This document shows, in pieces, positions 22,957 through 35,990 of a DNA stretch of 64,000 nucleotides. Under the pieces are notes generated by a model that saw nothing but the letters and a program-made list of their open reading frames with translations, was not told the origin of the DNA and ran no database searches. The first letter of the stretch is position 1; each line of letters starts with the position of its first letter. This DNA is from Epichloe hybrida (taxonomy: Eukaryota; Ascomycota; Sordariomycetes; Hypocreales; Clavicipitaceae): contig JAFEKR010000010.1 of the NCBI GenBank assembly GCA_019022495.1, forward strand, positions 2,039,506-2,103,505, written 5' to 3'. Both the position numbers and the translations under genes were made by a program.

Positions 22957-24030
22957 AAGATTAGATAGATTAATAGGAATAATAACCTTACTAATATGTT
23001 TATAAAGGCATTACTAAATAAGGCATTTAAGACGTTTATTATAAGTAATAAAGTAACTATTAGGATAGAAAAATAGGTTATATAATTATAATTCCTATAG
23101 TAATATAATAAAGTTAAAGGTATTTAAGATTAATCTTACCTATTCTTTAATAGACTTGTAGATTAAATATTGTTTTTTATTATATTTTTCCTCTCCTTTT
23201 CTTATAATATTATATATAATTATTTAATCTTAACTATCCCTTAATTCCTCTTTCCTTGCCTTATTAATATCACTTATTAATAATTATATTAAAAAAGAGA
23301 GTTTCTAGTGTTAGAATAAGCATAATATTAATAAGGCTATATACCTCTAATTAGCTAAGCATATTATATTATAGACTTATATAACTAGCCTAATTACGCT
23401 ATAGTTAGCATTAGTATATATAGTCTCTTTACATATAACCCTAATTAAGGCCCTTTTTCCTATAATAAATAGCGTACCCTATATACCTTTATTTAATCTC
23501 TCTTTTACTTCTTTTACTTCCTTTAGTAAACTAGAATATATAATAATTATATACACTTTAGTTTACCCTAAAAACCCTACGCGTAAGTTAATAGTATCCT
23601 GTAGTAACTAACACTTACTTTTTAAGCTTTTATTTTATAATAGTTTATAAAAATAATAAAAATAGTACATAATTAGTATTAGTATTATTTTAATTACTAA
23701 TAATGATATTACCTTTATAAGGAAATAATTCCATTTACTATTTATTTTATTTATATTTATACTTATAAGTACTTATCATTAATATGTAAAATATATTAGT
23801 TTTAGAATCCACTAAATTTCGCCCTAAATGGTGGTAGCAAACTTATGTCACATCACTGTAATATTTCTAGTGCTTTACTTTTTAGCTATATTCAAAGTAT
23901 TATTTATACTTAGTACAGTGTGTTTTATAGTTTTCAATATTTATTTTTATAGCTAGCTTATAATAAAAGATATTCTCCTGTACATAATCTAATCCTATAG
24001 AGATAAATCCTAAAAAATACTATATATAAA
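22957..24030. repeat. AT-rich RIP-degenerated block
   Basis: A-T dominated sequence without a readable gene or element, ending where balanced composition resumes at about 24030. A GGCGGC...GCCGCC hairpin lies just beyond at about 24064-24090. Confidence 0.7.
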
Positions 24031-24199
24031 AGGGTGCCTAAAAGTAAGCCCCTTAGCGGGGCTTGGCGGCACTGACTCCGGCTGAGCCGCCACCTAGTTA
24101 AGTTCATAGGCCAACGACGGATGTTGTGTGCCGGGGGCTCCCGAAAGCCTCTTGATCTCTTGATATGCCGAGTTATCCGCGTCCCCAATTGATATCTTC

Positions 24200-24960
24200 A
24201 ATCAGAATACTTCCACAGCCTGCAGCGCCAATCTTTGCAGGATTGGCATTTGAAAAAAATCTATGGACGAAAGGCTCGCCTAGAAGTGATCCCTGGTGAC
24301 CTTGTTATTCGGGATCAATACCTTGGCTGGGTAATGGAAGGGGCTAAGCCTTTAAAGTAAGTATATTTATAATTCAGGGGGGCTACTCTAAATCTTATCT
24401 TACTCACTTGCTATCATATTGGGTGTTCTTTCGAAGACTAATTCAGTGAACAGCCAGATTGACTATCATGGCGTTACATTTGATCATCTCATTCCAGCTG
24501 ATGATGATGACACGGAAGTCTTACAGATCAATATTACCAACATGGACGATGATGGAAGTGCGTATGCAAATGAGACGCTGCCGTTCAAGGTAGATTCGAC
24601 GGAGTATACCGGTAGAAGAGTCCTAGCAGTCCCAGGGTGTTGTCAAAAGAGTCAAGGAACACAGGATGGGTGGAGGATTAACTATGGGGTTGCGGATAGG
24701 GATAAGAGGGCTCGGTCTAGCGAGGGAAGCTGATGGGGCAGGCTCTGTGGCAGGAGCCATGCTCGCTGTTATCGGGTTCACTGCTTAAGGCTCTGTTGGA
24801 GGCATGCCGAACCTTGATCCAATTCATCATGGGCATTGACAAGATCCCAGGATCGGCATTGGGACCGCTGTTGGCCTGTGGGCAGTGCTCTCGCGATCCG
24901 GTAGAGTACCTGCGAGGATGAAGATTGGCTTATCATAGACTGGGCGAGTCTGCAGCTCGG
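24200..24960 (+). pseudogene. Relic of an unrecognised gene
   Basis: An open stretch before 24357 reads IPGDLVIRDQYLGWVMEGAK and runs into a GTAAGT donor at 24357. A second open stretch (about 24437-24733) reads DDDDTEVLQINITNMDDDGS. It ends in a stop, but a neighbouring frame continues with DGAGSVAGAMLAVIGFTA to another stop near 24787. Neither stretch has a convincing ATG, and the frame is lost at least once. It may be the eroded end of a small gene next to the AT-rich block. I do not recognise the family, and chance open frames remain possible. Confidence 0.3.
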
Positions 24961-27900
24961 CCGGTGGACTAGGTGCCTTGTGGATGGCAATGGGCTAGGT
25001 TTCGAGGTAGGCACCATCAGCGACTATAAATGCCGGGGGGGCAGCAGGTAGTATCAATCAGTGTAGCTTGAGTTCTTCAACAAGCTCGAGATGAAGGCGA
25101 AAGGTCCATGGAGAATGGGTGTCTCGCCCGCAACACTTGCTTCTATCAACCAGTCTGACTTGCACCCAGCTTGCAGCTGACAGGAACTGCATGTTGCTAT
25201 GCTCGAGTCTCCATTGTGTAGAGAAGAGACCCCATAATAAAATGAAGCTTTGTGAGGTATGTGAAAAGAATGAAAGCAAATGGGCACGGGGTGATTTTCC
25301 ATGCAACGGCCGGAGATTATCAGCGAGAAGTTGAGTCAGCCAATCTATAACGAAAGGGTTTCCAGACGCCGTCCCAGCACCCCTTGCTGCCGCCAACGTC
25401 TGCTAGTGGACGGCAGCTGCCTATGTGTTGGCAAATGACAATAGCATTGTCCTCGCCGAGGCTGTGCACACTTTCTTTTTCAAAGCTTGTGTGTTCAGAT
25501 TACACAAAACAAGGTACAGTGACCGACCATACGATGCTCTCTTTCAAGGAGACTCCATTCATCACTGAGTTCTCGGCGGCGTGCTTTAGCCTCGTCCGTA
25601 CCATCTTCGTTATCATTGAAGTCGTATTAGAATCTCCTGGGTCACTATCTTCTCGGTGGCGCCCTTCAACTCATCTATATGACCATGTTGCCAATATAAG
25701 TTGTCCTGGAACCGCTCGAGTCACTCGTGCTTATAGAATCATGGTGCCCCAATGCAAATTCATTGACAGGGTACTTGAAGTGATGCTGTTGTTACGCTGT
25801 GCGCTCGTAGCTCGACGTGGTCCGACCGAGGTCGATAATCCGCGAGGTTGCGGGTGCGGTAGGCTGCCGTATTGACGGCTAAATACTCCAAGTAAAACCA
25901 CAGCACGTACGTATCGGCATCACGGGCGCCTCGAATGTTTGATGAAGCTAACACATATCAACTCGTTTGGGACTATTTAGCGCTCCTGTAACAAATTCCA
26001 AGTCCTAGTACGGAGTAAAGTCAATTTCAAAGCACATGAAGGAGTTCGAGTAATGGAGAACACACCGTGGCCGCGGGAGCATCGTAGACCAGGCTTGGGT
26101 CTCGGCCTGCAGATGATGGAGAAGACGCGCAGCCGTCCATCGTTGCATAAGAAAGAGTGGTCAGCCCGTGGTGCAGAGATATGGAATCAGGCTGCAGCAG
26201 TATCATCGTTTTATGAACATATGAAATCAAAAACACAGCAATCATGATAAGCCACCAGCTGGATAAGTCTGGGCGGAAGTTCCCCGGACGGAGCAACCCA
26301 TGTCGGAGTATCACTGGGATAATCAGCTTTCTGAAAACAACTACGGAGTACTCCGTCCGGGCCTTCCAGGCCACCAAGACATCTACAAACGCCACTAACA
26401 GTACTCTCTCCCCCCCCCCCCACCGAAGAAGTCTTTCTCTGGCCGCGGATGAGTGTGGGTTGGCGACTACGGAGGAGCTGACCCCCTATACCGCGTCTAG
26501 TTGCAGGGGGCAAAGTACATTGTAGCTGAATGCCTTAAAATGTCGCAGGATGCCTCAAAAGTTGTATTCGATGTCACATTCCGGCTCCCATCTGCTTATG
26601 CTTTGTATTCTATTGCCCATCTCTGCCCTTCCAAAACTATCAGCCACTCCCAACAATGGACTTTTCCACGTACCAGATCGATGCTCGTATTGCTTCGCGG
26701 TCTGCGAAGCAAAAAGGCACAGCTTGCTATAAAGGAGGCTATTGGCAGAGAAGCACGACCGACCCTGTTCGGGCTGCTCTATGCCTCTTGGGTAAGTAAA
26801 GTCAGAATGAACTTTCGCGGTTGTCGAATATGATGGCCTGACCAAATGAGAAGGAGACAGCATATGATACTATTCATTGTCCACGTGCTTCGAGACCACG
26901 AAAACCCACCGGCTGCACATGTCGAAAAACTACAGATACCTCCGAAGTAATCATGAGAGTTCCTACACTCGGCTTCGTTTTCTTTTTTTTTTTTTTTTTT
27001 TTTTGAACAGCAAACGGGCGAGGTGTAGGACTACTATTCAACATGAACGAATTGGCACTATGCCAGACTATTGATCCCGATACGTTGAGCAGTCCCAGGC
27101 GGAAGGCTAGTAGGGCAACGGACTACGGGTCTCGGTCATGTTGCACCTCCTTTCTTTCCGGTCTCCTGTTCGCTGGCGTCCCATGCCTTCGGTCAGATTT
27201 TACCTACTGTGCCTCCAGGTATGCCCAGTGCAGCGGTGATGTAAAGGCATCTCGACCCAAGGTCTAATCATCGCAAACATTGCGGTGTCACCACTTCTGC
27301 AAAACACCCTGTGTGATATACTCTGGGGGGGAAACGAGTCGTTAATGGGGATCCTTTTTAATACTGAATCTGTCGCTGATCCGTGGGGATGAGTAGGATC
27401 AATCGAACGGTCAGGCCAGAACTGAATTATCAATCAAGAGAGGGGGTAATTGATTTTATTCATAACTTGTTGCAAGATATGCACATAAGCAGGCCACAAC
27501 AACGCTAGGCGAGAAACAACACAAAACAAAAACCGACGATGATACTCTATAGATCAACTGATCCCTTTTCCTTGATGACCATCATCGTCATCCATTGATG
27601 TACCGACTGCCCCTTTATATCCCCGACGCAGTCATCGTGGGCGCGCGATTCCGGGCACACACTACCTGTCAAAACGAAGCTCATTCACGACATTTGCGAG
27701 GAAGGGAGATTACAGCCTGTGAGCGCCTAATGCCTGATGACGGCGAGGGCGACGATGCCACCACCCCGATCTATGGGGTCCCGGACGGTCAGAGTGTGCT
27801 TCTCCAGTTTGCAAAGAATGGCTCCATCAGACAATACCATGAATGATGGCCCCTGTCCTCGCCCGGATTCTCTGGGCCGGAAAAGCTGCTCCGAAACGGT

Positions 27901-28570
27901 ACAGCACGGCGATATCTCGTGCAACTAACGCCCAGCTCGGGGATTTTGCAGGCTCATCGATCAAGGGTGCACCATGTTCGCCCATGACGTGGTGGGTCAG
28001 ATACCGCAAATGATGGGTTCCTAATACATGTCTCGCACTGAAAGTTCAGAAGATTTCAGAAGATTTCTACAAACGGTCCACAAAAGAAGTAGCTTTCATG
28101 CACCTTTGGCCCATTCATCAGTCGACCGCCGACCGGAGCGGATAACACACACCCCTGAATCTAGAATCGAGCTTCGAATCTAGTCATGAACAAAAGACCC
28201 GTCGATGGGCAGTGAGAAGACGTAGAGTCGAAATTTGTCAGAGGGGGGATTGGCGCTTCTTTGAATAGGTCAATGGGGCATCAAGTTGCCACCTGCTCAT
28301 TTGTTGATCGCACAAGTATCATTAAAACCAATTCTCTGCAAAGTTCTAGCAACTATTTCCGATTGCGTGTAACAGCTCGAGGTCAACACGAGTTGCCGTA
28401 AACGAGCCTTGGCATCATACCTTATCATTACTTTCAGGTATGTGTGTTAACAGTTGTTTCAAGCACGAAAGAAAATGGGGGGGCCATGGCAGCAAACAGA
28501 AAGGATCTCAGCAGCTTCTAAGCATCTAATACCCACTCCGCCACCCATCAATTGGACAGCCAAGTCACGT
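24961..28570. other. Gene-poor stretch of balanced composition
   Basis: Only short, mutually overlapping open frames are present, none with recognisable domains or a consistent intron structure. It includes a C10 run (about 26411), a T22 run (26982-27004) and TACGGAGTA-type motifs near 26011 and 26341. I see no supported gene. Confidence 0.5.
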
Positions 28571-28661
28571 GGCTTCGTGGTTTAGTGGTATAATTCTCGC
28601 TTAGGGTAACACCCGAAGCACCGCTTGCGAGAGGTCCCGGGTTCGATCCCCGGCGAAGCCC
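28571..28661 (+). tRNA. tRNA-Pro (anticodon AGG) with intron
   Basis: The acceptor stem GGCTTCG (28571-28577) pairs with CGAAGCC (28654-28660). The A box region TGGTTTAGTGGT and the B box GGTTCGATCCC are present. The anticodon stem CTCGC/GCGAG encloses the loop TTAGGG...T with anticodon AGG. A 19-bp intron (TAACACCCGAAGCACCGCT) follows the base 3' of the anticodon, the usual position in eukaryotes. A T5 run just downstream fits a Pol III terminator. CTCGCTTAGGG is typical of fungal proline tRNAs. Confidence 0.95.
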
Positions 28662-28672
28662 CTCTTTTTGGT

Positions 28673-28680
28673 CAGAAATA
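28673..28680 (+). terminator. Pol III T-run terminator of tRNA-Pro
   Basis: A CTCTTTTTGG run begins about 5 bases behind the tRNA 3' end (about 28663-28672). RNA polymerase III stops at such short T runs. Confidence 0.55.
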
Positions 28681-29208
28681 AAGTTCTCACGAATCATGAT
28701 GGAGGAAACGTGAGTAAGTAGAGTGGGTGGGGTGGTGGTTGTGGGGGGGGGGGGGCTTGTAGTTTGGTCCGTGTCCCGCTTGCGCTAGTGGCGGACCCTG
28801 GTTAAGGTGGGTCCGTTGCGGTGGGAGGCCGGCGTTGCGTGCGGTGGGCGGTAGGGGCGGGTGTCGGAGGGCGCATCCAGTCACGTGCGGCGCCTTTTTT
28901 AGGGCCGTCATCAGGGGGAATGAATGATGTAAATCACTCTGCGAGTAATTTCTTGTACCAGACTCTTTTTTTTTTTTTTTTTTCTTTTTTTTTTTTTGTA
29001 ACCAGACCAGACTTTTTTTGTCGCATGGGTTGGGGTTTACTGGATCATCGCTGTCCCGAAACGACCAGTGCAATCAGCTTATCGTGCGATTCGTCTCCCG
29101 AGAGGCAGGCCGTTAAGAAAAAGAAAAAAGGAAGGAAGGAAAAAAAAAAAAAAGAACGAGGGGCCGCTGGGCCGATACTGAAATTTGTTTTGTCATCGAA
29201 TCGCCGTC

Positions 29209-30079
29209 ATGAGTTCGATTCTCGCCTCAATATTCCCCCCCCGCAAGGCTGCGATTGATGGCAGCGTTGCGTCGTCGCCGTTGGGGCCGGATCCTGACAC
29301 GTCCGCCAACAAGTTGAAGAGAAAATCGCTACCCGGAATGAAGAAGAGAAGATCTGTGAAATTTGTTGGTTCCCCGATTTCGTGACTCGTGAGCCAACAA
29401 AAGGCGGAAGGCACGTGTAAGTTGATTATGCTCATTGCTAACAACTACCTTTTTTTTTTTGTTTTTCTCTTGCGCCGTGGAACAGCAAGATATACTCAAC
29501 GACGAACCATCACCGCCAAGCCCCCCTCAGCTCACAGCAGAGACGACATTTTCACCTGCAGAGTCAGAGTCGGCTGCCAACTTGGCGTCGGACGAGGGTG
29601 CTGGTGTTCCGCAAGAAGACTCTGCCGAGGAAGCAGCCGCTGTCGTGGGTGGCTATCCCGGAGATGCGCCGAATGAGACCGAGACTGAAGAAACAGAGTA
29701 CGCGTTTGAAAGATTCGCGCATCACCGATGGGCGGGGAACTCGATTGAGATCCAGGTCGAGTGGCAAGATGGCGATGCGACGTGGGAGCAGGAAGCCGTG
29801 CTGCACCAAGATGCGCCAGACGCCTTGCTGGAGTACTGGGAGAGCCAGGGCGGACGTCCCACTAACCCGGATGATCCGGATCTGTTTGACATACACGCGA
29901 TTCGCAGACACAGCAAGGACCGCAAGAAGCTGCTCGTCGAGTGGGTAGGCTACGGTCCCAAGGAAGCGACGTGGGTGCCGCGCGCTGCAGTCGAGGAGAC
30001 TGCGCCAGAGGTGGTGGCTCAGTATTGGGAATCGGTCAAAAGAAGCGCGAAGCCGAGACAACGACGAAGACGCCGGTGA
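29209..30079 (+). CDS. Protein with two chromodomains
   Basis: Chromodomains bind methylated lysine on histone tails; a chromatin role is inferred. The model uses ATG 29209, exon 29209-29364, intron 29365-29485 (donor GTTGGT, branch GCTAAC, acceptor CAG) and exon 29486-30079 (249 aa). The donor is uncertain: GTGAAA at 29356 also keeps frame, while a better GTAAGT at 29417 is out of frame with this start. The N terminus is basic (KKRRSVKF), followed by an acidic Glu/Pro/Ser-rich stretch. Chromodomain one starts near EYAFERFAHHRW and contains IQVEWQDGDATWEQEAVL. Chromodomain two starts near LFDIHAIRRH and contains LLVEWVGYGPKEATWVP. The end is a run of Arg. It could derive from a retroelement integrase tail, but no other integrase sequence is present. 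Confidence 0.75.
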
Positions 30080-31977
30080 GACTCACACTGAGTGGTGGAA
30101 ATGATGGAATTTTTATTTTTATTTTTTCCCTTTTTTTTTTCCCCCCTCTCTTCACATGACAGTTCGATTTACAACACACACGATGGGCTTGGCAACTTGG
30201 TGTTACGAGGAATAAACGGGCGTCGGCGAATTTGGGTGGCTCTGGGGGCTGCTTTGAACGACATCATTTGCGGCCAACTTGCTGTACAACACTATGATTG
30301 TTTCTTATCGCGGGAGGTGCAGATCGAAGCCACGGGATGCAGGCGTTCTAGGCAACTCGCCGTTCTGCTTGACTGGGAGAAGATTGAGAGGGAAGAAGAT
30401 GTAACCGCAACAATATGAAACATGACACCTTGCTGTACAAGCAGCTGCTCCCAGTCCCAGTGCACGTGTTGGGCGTCAATCATGGGCGAGGATGTCTTTA
30501 GACGTCTGATTCTCGGTGCCTTGGGCGCCGTTTCAAGTCCCCTCCCCAGGTTTTCACTACCCCTTGTTCTCGTAGACCAGAGGGAGATGAGGAAGAAGCA
30601 AGCAGTCACCATATTTAACAGATGGGCCAAAGTTGCCTAGGGGGGAACCACGTATTTCCAAATTCCAATCGGCCTGGGACTTCAGGAAAAACACGTATTT
30701 CATAATTCCAGTCGGCCTGGGCCTTCATCGAGCATTGGGCGTGTGGAGGAGTCCTTTCCCGAGATTTAATTTACGCCGTGCCATTCTCGTCGTGTACGGG
30801 CCTGTTGAAACTCTTCCCCCCCCGAGCCGTCGTCTACTTATTCCGATTTCCCGCACCAACTCGTCGCTCGCTGTTTCCCCGGCGAGGAAAACGACAGCAT
30901 ATACCTGCCGCACCAGCAGCTTCTGGCATGGAGGGAAACGGACCTCGGGCCGAACCAATGTCAACATGCCCTTGATCCCGATGATTGGCCTCGCGCAGAA
31001 TTTCAAAAAAGTCACTTTCCTCGGGAAACTTGTTGGCGTAGCTCCTCCGGGACTCGGCACACGCCGTAGGTACTAGGCAGCGGCGAATATGCCATCAGAG
31101 GTACCGGTGGAAAAGTCGTAACATGGTCTTGTTGGCAGGATATATACTGGCTGATACCCGGTGTCTCTCTGAAGTGCTCGTTCGCAACGTTGGGGGGGTT
31201 CATGAAAAGACCTCTCGGGCTGATCAGCTCGTACCGGGAGGTCGTTGTGCTGATATCCGTTTTCGGCGGAAATATAAGAAGTTCATGTTTCCAAGGAAAT
31301 TCTTCATAACGAAGAACATGTCTCGGATCCAATCACTTTCCGTGCTACAATCTTTTCATGATGGTCTTGTTTTCCATCTTGACTCGATGCTGCTGCTGAA
31401 AGTTTTTTTACACGAGTCTACGGCAGTGCCGTCACTGTCGTGAGCTGTGAAGCCGAGTTTGGAAAACTCCGGAAACGGGTCTCTACGGCACGGGGACGGG
31501 TTCTTGATGGGGCACGGAACCTTTGCCGTCTCGCCCGGCTGGGTCCTTGGAGACGGATCCATTGTTGTCGGGTATGATTACGATAGCCCGGCTGCCAAGA
31601 CGCGGAACTTTCACACGAGAGAGGGGGAGGGGGGGGGGGGGCGGTAAAGGGCTGGTTTGACGATTTGGGGGTCCCGCCTGAAATCCATTCAAATTCATTC
31701 CTGCCTTCGATGCTCGTGCACTGCGAGAACTTGGGGGGTTTTGCTAAATTAGTTTTTCAATTCGAGACTTGCTTTTGCGGAAGCCTGGTCACTACTCTTC
31801 ACGGTATAAAAAGCCAGGTCTCGCACAAAAGAGGGGGTTGATAGTAGGGGCTTAACAAGCCGGGTGTACATGAAATCATTTACAAGAAGGAACAAGGGTG
31901 GCCACAAGAGACCCTATTACAAGTGAGTGTAGAATGTTGCCCCCCCCCTTTGCCCGTGGCAGTTTCCCATCATCTCT
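30080..31977. other. Intergenic stretch without a supported gene
   Basis: Short open frames on both strands lack domains and clean introns. A local duplication at about 30648-30727 repeats CACGTATTTC...TCGGCCTGGG, and there is a G14 run at about 31630. Confidence 0.5.
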
Positions 31978-33975
31978 CTACAAGCCTAGATCGCGCATCA
32001 TTTTGGCCAGACGTCTCGAGAGTCGGCTGCCAATGGTCTCTTGTGACGAGGCAGTCACAACACTGCGTCCGGTTTCGCTGGACCGCCTCCGTGACTGCAT
32101 CTCACTGATAAACTTGGGCCATGTGTTGGTAAGAACCAAATACTTGACATGGCTCTGAATGTCATCGAAGACGTCGATGCCGAACTCCTCGGGCACATCA
32201 CCATGATATTTGGCAAGGGAGCCGATGTCAGCGTCGGACGTGTTGCGGAGCTGGCCGCACATTGGCGCCTCGATATCAAAGGGAGTCGCCGGGTTCGAGC
32301 GAGAATCACCAATCAAGATACGCGCGGCTTTCTCGAAGACGGCCTCGAGACTCTTGAGCTCTCGAGAAGACAGGTTCAGCGGGAACTCGGCATCTCGGGT
32401 GCTGATAAAGTCGGCGTAGATGGAGAGCGCCTCGTTGTACACATCCAGTCTCTGTCCTCCCTCTGGTAGGACGGGCCACGACTTCTTGAACTTGGCAACC
32501 CGGGTGAGGAACGCAATGTTCTCGCCGGAGAAGTCGTGGATGGCGGAGAACTCCTGCAACGGACTAGGGTTGTCCTTGAGCACATAGTCCAGGGCCGTCA
32601 TGGTCAGAAGCCGGTCGCCGAGCTCTTCGTCAAAGTAGTCGATCTTGTTCTTCTCAGACACGCTGTTTGATGAGCTCTTCCAATCCAGGGTAGATGACCC
32701 GACGGAGCTCTGGATCGAGGCGGTTTCCCATTTGCTGTTCAAGTCGTTGACTCTGCGGACGGATGCCCAGGATCGAATGACTAGGTAAACGGGGACGAAG
32801 ACAGTGAGGATTTCGAAGACCATGATGGACAAGTGAATCCTAGTCATGGTCAGTGACTCTATACACCCGAGAGAGAGGAGCAGGGAAGAGGGCAGACGTA
32901 CCATTGACTGGGAGTATAGTAGGCATTGATCTTTTCAAAGGCAGGGACGTACGACGCAATGAGGAACATCGGGATGGCATGTAGACTATAGAATGGGCTG
33001 GCAGTGAGCACTCTTTGATCCAAGGATGCAATTGCCGGACGATGAAGGGAGGACATAGTACCTGGCCAAGCAGCAACCAATGGTCTGTGTGCGCCATCCC
33101 ATGGTGTCTCTGATTCCCCATGATCGCCAGACCAGATAAGGAGCGACCTAGACAAGTCAGTTGCGGGGGAAATGCACGACGATCGCCTCCTTTTATCAGG
33201 CAACTCACCATCCAAGTCCAAACGAGTTGCCAAACCAGCGAAGGCCACCATTCCCAGCCGCGACCCAAATCAACCAGTTGCTCTGGAAAGGTAGCTCCTT
33301 TGATCTCGGTCCCCGGGAGTCCAAAGGTGGGATGGTACTTTTTGCAGGCAAACCACATGGCGACTGTGAGGAGAATCTGCGCAACAGTGTCAGCCCGCCA
33401 GCCAGTCAGCCAGCTGGAGCCTCTCGTCCAATCGAAATGGCAGGGATTCGACAAACCTGGAAGATTATGCCGATGCCGATAAACAGCATGATGCGCACAG
33501 TGTAGGCCAGATTTCTGATGCGGCAGAGGATCGAAGACTTGGAGCCATTGCACCCATCTCTGACGCGAGGTTCGGGATTGGTGAATTGCTTCTGCAACTT
33601 GGCCACGTGGAGGAAACGGAGGTTCGAGGCGTGGAACAGAGCCATGCCCAGCGGGTAGTAAATGCCCATGAAGAAGTATTGGATATCGTAAGCCAGCACT
33701 ACCGGCATGGTTCTTCCGACCGAGTAGGTAATCTGTGCCAGGATCCAGTACGAGTGAAGCATGAGGATGGCGCCGAAAGAGAGCGGGATGCAACGGATCT
33801 TGATGAGGGGATTCTTGTGGTTGAACGCGCAGAAAATCATGCCCGAGAAGACGAGCAACGTCCATGTTGACCCGAACGCGATGTAGAACCTGCCGACTTG
33901 GTCAAAGTTGGGAGGAGCAGGGGGCATGTTGTATATCGTTAGCTTGGCCAACATTTCCGGTGATGCAGAATCCAT
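31978..33975 (-). CDS. Seven-helix membrane protein with RGS domain (GprK/RgsC-like)
   Basis: RGS domains speed GTP hydrolysis by G-protein alpha subunits; fusion to seven helices suggests a receptor that limits its own signalling. Five exons keep frame: 33975-33457, 33376-33209, 33147-33062, 32985-32902, 32839-31978 (572 aa), with introns of 61-80 bp. Helices lie around FGSTWTLLVFSGMIFCAF, LSFGAILMLHSYWILAQI, YFFMGIYYPLGMALF, VRIMLFIGIGIIF, WPSLVWQLVWTWM, AIPMFLIASYVPAF and MVFEILTVFVPVYLVI. The C-terminal RGS domain includes LDYVLKDNPSPLQEFSAIHD and SGENIAFLTRVAKFKKSW. The frame stays open upstream to 34269, but MDSASPEM at 33975 fits the family better. Domain match is firm; orthology to GprK is inference. 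Confidence 0.85.
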
Positions 33976-35990
33976 GATCGCACGTTGTCCAATGTCGGGC
34001 TTGATTGCCAGGTTGTTGATGCGTGAGTCTGCCAAGGATAGCCAGTATCCGAACAAGAAAGGGGCATCAAGGAGGACATGGATATATTTAAAGAACTCGT
34101 TGGGGTCTGATGGCTGATGGCTGATGGCTGATGGCGTGGTATGTACGTCTTCGTCACAGGGGTTACGACCGGGGGCTGGCGTGTGCGGCGAACTAGAGCG
34201 AGAAACCAAGATTGGCGAACAAGAGTGTCCCAGTCGTTCGTGTGTTTTTTTTTTTTTTGCCAGGTTCATTTTGCTTCTCTCTGGAAAAGGCCGTCGACAA
34301 ACTCTGGCCGTCCAGGGGGCAGGCAGGATGGCAGTGGTCCCAGGTATCCGGGTCCGATCATTCTAGTGTCGCCGAGGACTCGGAGGACTCGGAGGACTCG
34401 GCAATTGGGCTTTGCTGCATAGTATTCACCATCTTCGGATGTTTGGTTTGCTTTTTTGAGAGTGTTGAATGATCCGGATTGTGCCCTTCCCGCCGCCGTC
34501 CGCCGCCGCACCGTTCCATTCGGACCCCATTCGGACGTGTTAGATGTGGCATACGAACTACATGCAGGACAGCACCATCCCTAGCTCAGCTGCAAGTGCT
34601 GATCTCCAATTTACCGGGTCAAACATGGTGGCAAAGAGGAGAAAAAAAAAAGGAAGGAAAGAAAAGCAGCCACCCTCACCCATCTGACACTTCTCTCATG
34701 GGTCCGACAATCATCGGCCACCCTGAAGTTCTCGGAGCCAGCCACGATCCGGCCTTTGCCGATAATGATTCAAAGCTGGGAGCGCCAGGCGAACAATTCT
34801 CATTGTCGCGAGTCATGCGAGTCATTGATAACGTGATGATGAGTCGTGCCAAACTTGGACATTGGCTCAGATTCCACCATTTCAGGCGTCCCGCACCCTT
34901 TGCTTCCAAAATAATGGCGAAGATGATCGGAAAGTGGACGATACAACAATCCCTTTTTGGTGGACAACTTGAGTGCAGGCTGCGGAGAGATCAAAGCGTC
35001 GTGCCATGGTCGCGGTTGCGAATCGGGGAAACCCGAAGACTTGTTGCGCTTGTCTCGGATTGCTCCTTGGCTCCCCAACTTGTCAAGGCTGTTTATTTTC
35101 TTCTTGTTCGATTCGCGTCGTTCATCATTGACAAGCTCAACCTCAACCTCAGCCTGTCGGAGCACATGTACATACTTTTGCATGCGTTTGCACTAGTTTT
35201 GTGTTCCCGCCCCCTGCCCCTCCCGCCCCCGGCGCCTTTCCCCCATGTCCATGTCAATCAACACCGCAACTCGGCCGGGTGATGCTGGATGGACCCTGGG
35301 CAGCCTGGTTGGTTTCCCAGAGTCGCCCGCGAGTGAGGGAGGACGTATGGAGGACGTATGGAGGACGCATGGAGGGTTTTGTCTGCTTCCCTTGGCGTGG
35401 GTATCGGCTGCCCATGGTCATTCTCTGCTTTCGCTTCTCGACCCCGCTTCTCAACCAGAACGAAGCCTCGTTGCAGAATATCGGCCATGGTACGGATTAC
35501 TGCATTGTTTTCGGACGGTCGGGAGAGAGCAGACAATGACTCTTCGGATTTGTTCAGTCCTCATCCGAGACATGCTCCTGCGCCTCCGCCGGTAGCTGGT
35601 GGGCCGAGCCGATGTCACCGGTGAGGCAACGCAAAATTGGGTAACGCAACGGCGAAAGAGATTGTCAGAGCCATGGCACCATTAGAGGTACTGAGGTACT
35701 TTCCCCCTTGCATCTTGGTGCAGAGCGACCTTTCCGTATTGAGTTAGATCCGATCCTGCTCGATATTTGAAAGCTCGGGCGCCAAATTTGCGTGCCCCAC
35801 TTCCGTCTTTCTCTCCTCTACGGATTACTCCGGACAGCAACCGCCTCTACAGCAACGGCTTTAAGCGAAGAAATCGTTGCCAAAGGTCAAAGGCGGCACA
35901 ACGGCGACACGGTTGTCGTATCAAGAAGGGCTGACCGCCTCCAGACAGCCTATTTTGCAGCATAATCACTGATAATTTTAGTCAAGTCTT
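33976..35990. other. Upstream region of the RGS gene, no supported gene
   Basis: It contains simple tandem arrays: CTGATGG four times (about 34104-34132), GGACTCGGA three times (about 34376-34402), and GGAGGACGTAT about three times (35338-35371). Open frames here are long only on paper (up to 267 codons at 34479-35282), with Pro/Arg-rich composition and no domains. Confidence 0.5.
34104..34132. repeat. 7-bp tandem repeat, four copies
   Basis: CTGATGG is repeated head to tail upstream of the RGS gene start, within its probable 5' leader. Confidence 0.7.

Noticed and set aside
32840..33865. 341-codon minus-strand open frame
   Set aside because: It runs through introns of the RGS gene in another frame. 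The spliced model explains the region with seven helices and an RGS domain.
34479..35282. 267-codon plus-strand open frame
   Set aside because: Pro/Arg-rich, without domains, overlapped by frames on both strands, and located in the probable promoter region of the RGS gene.
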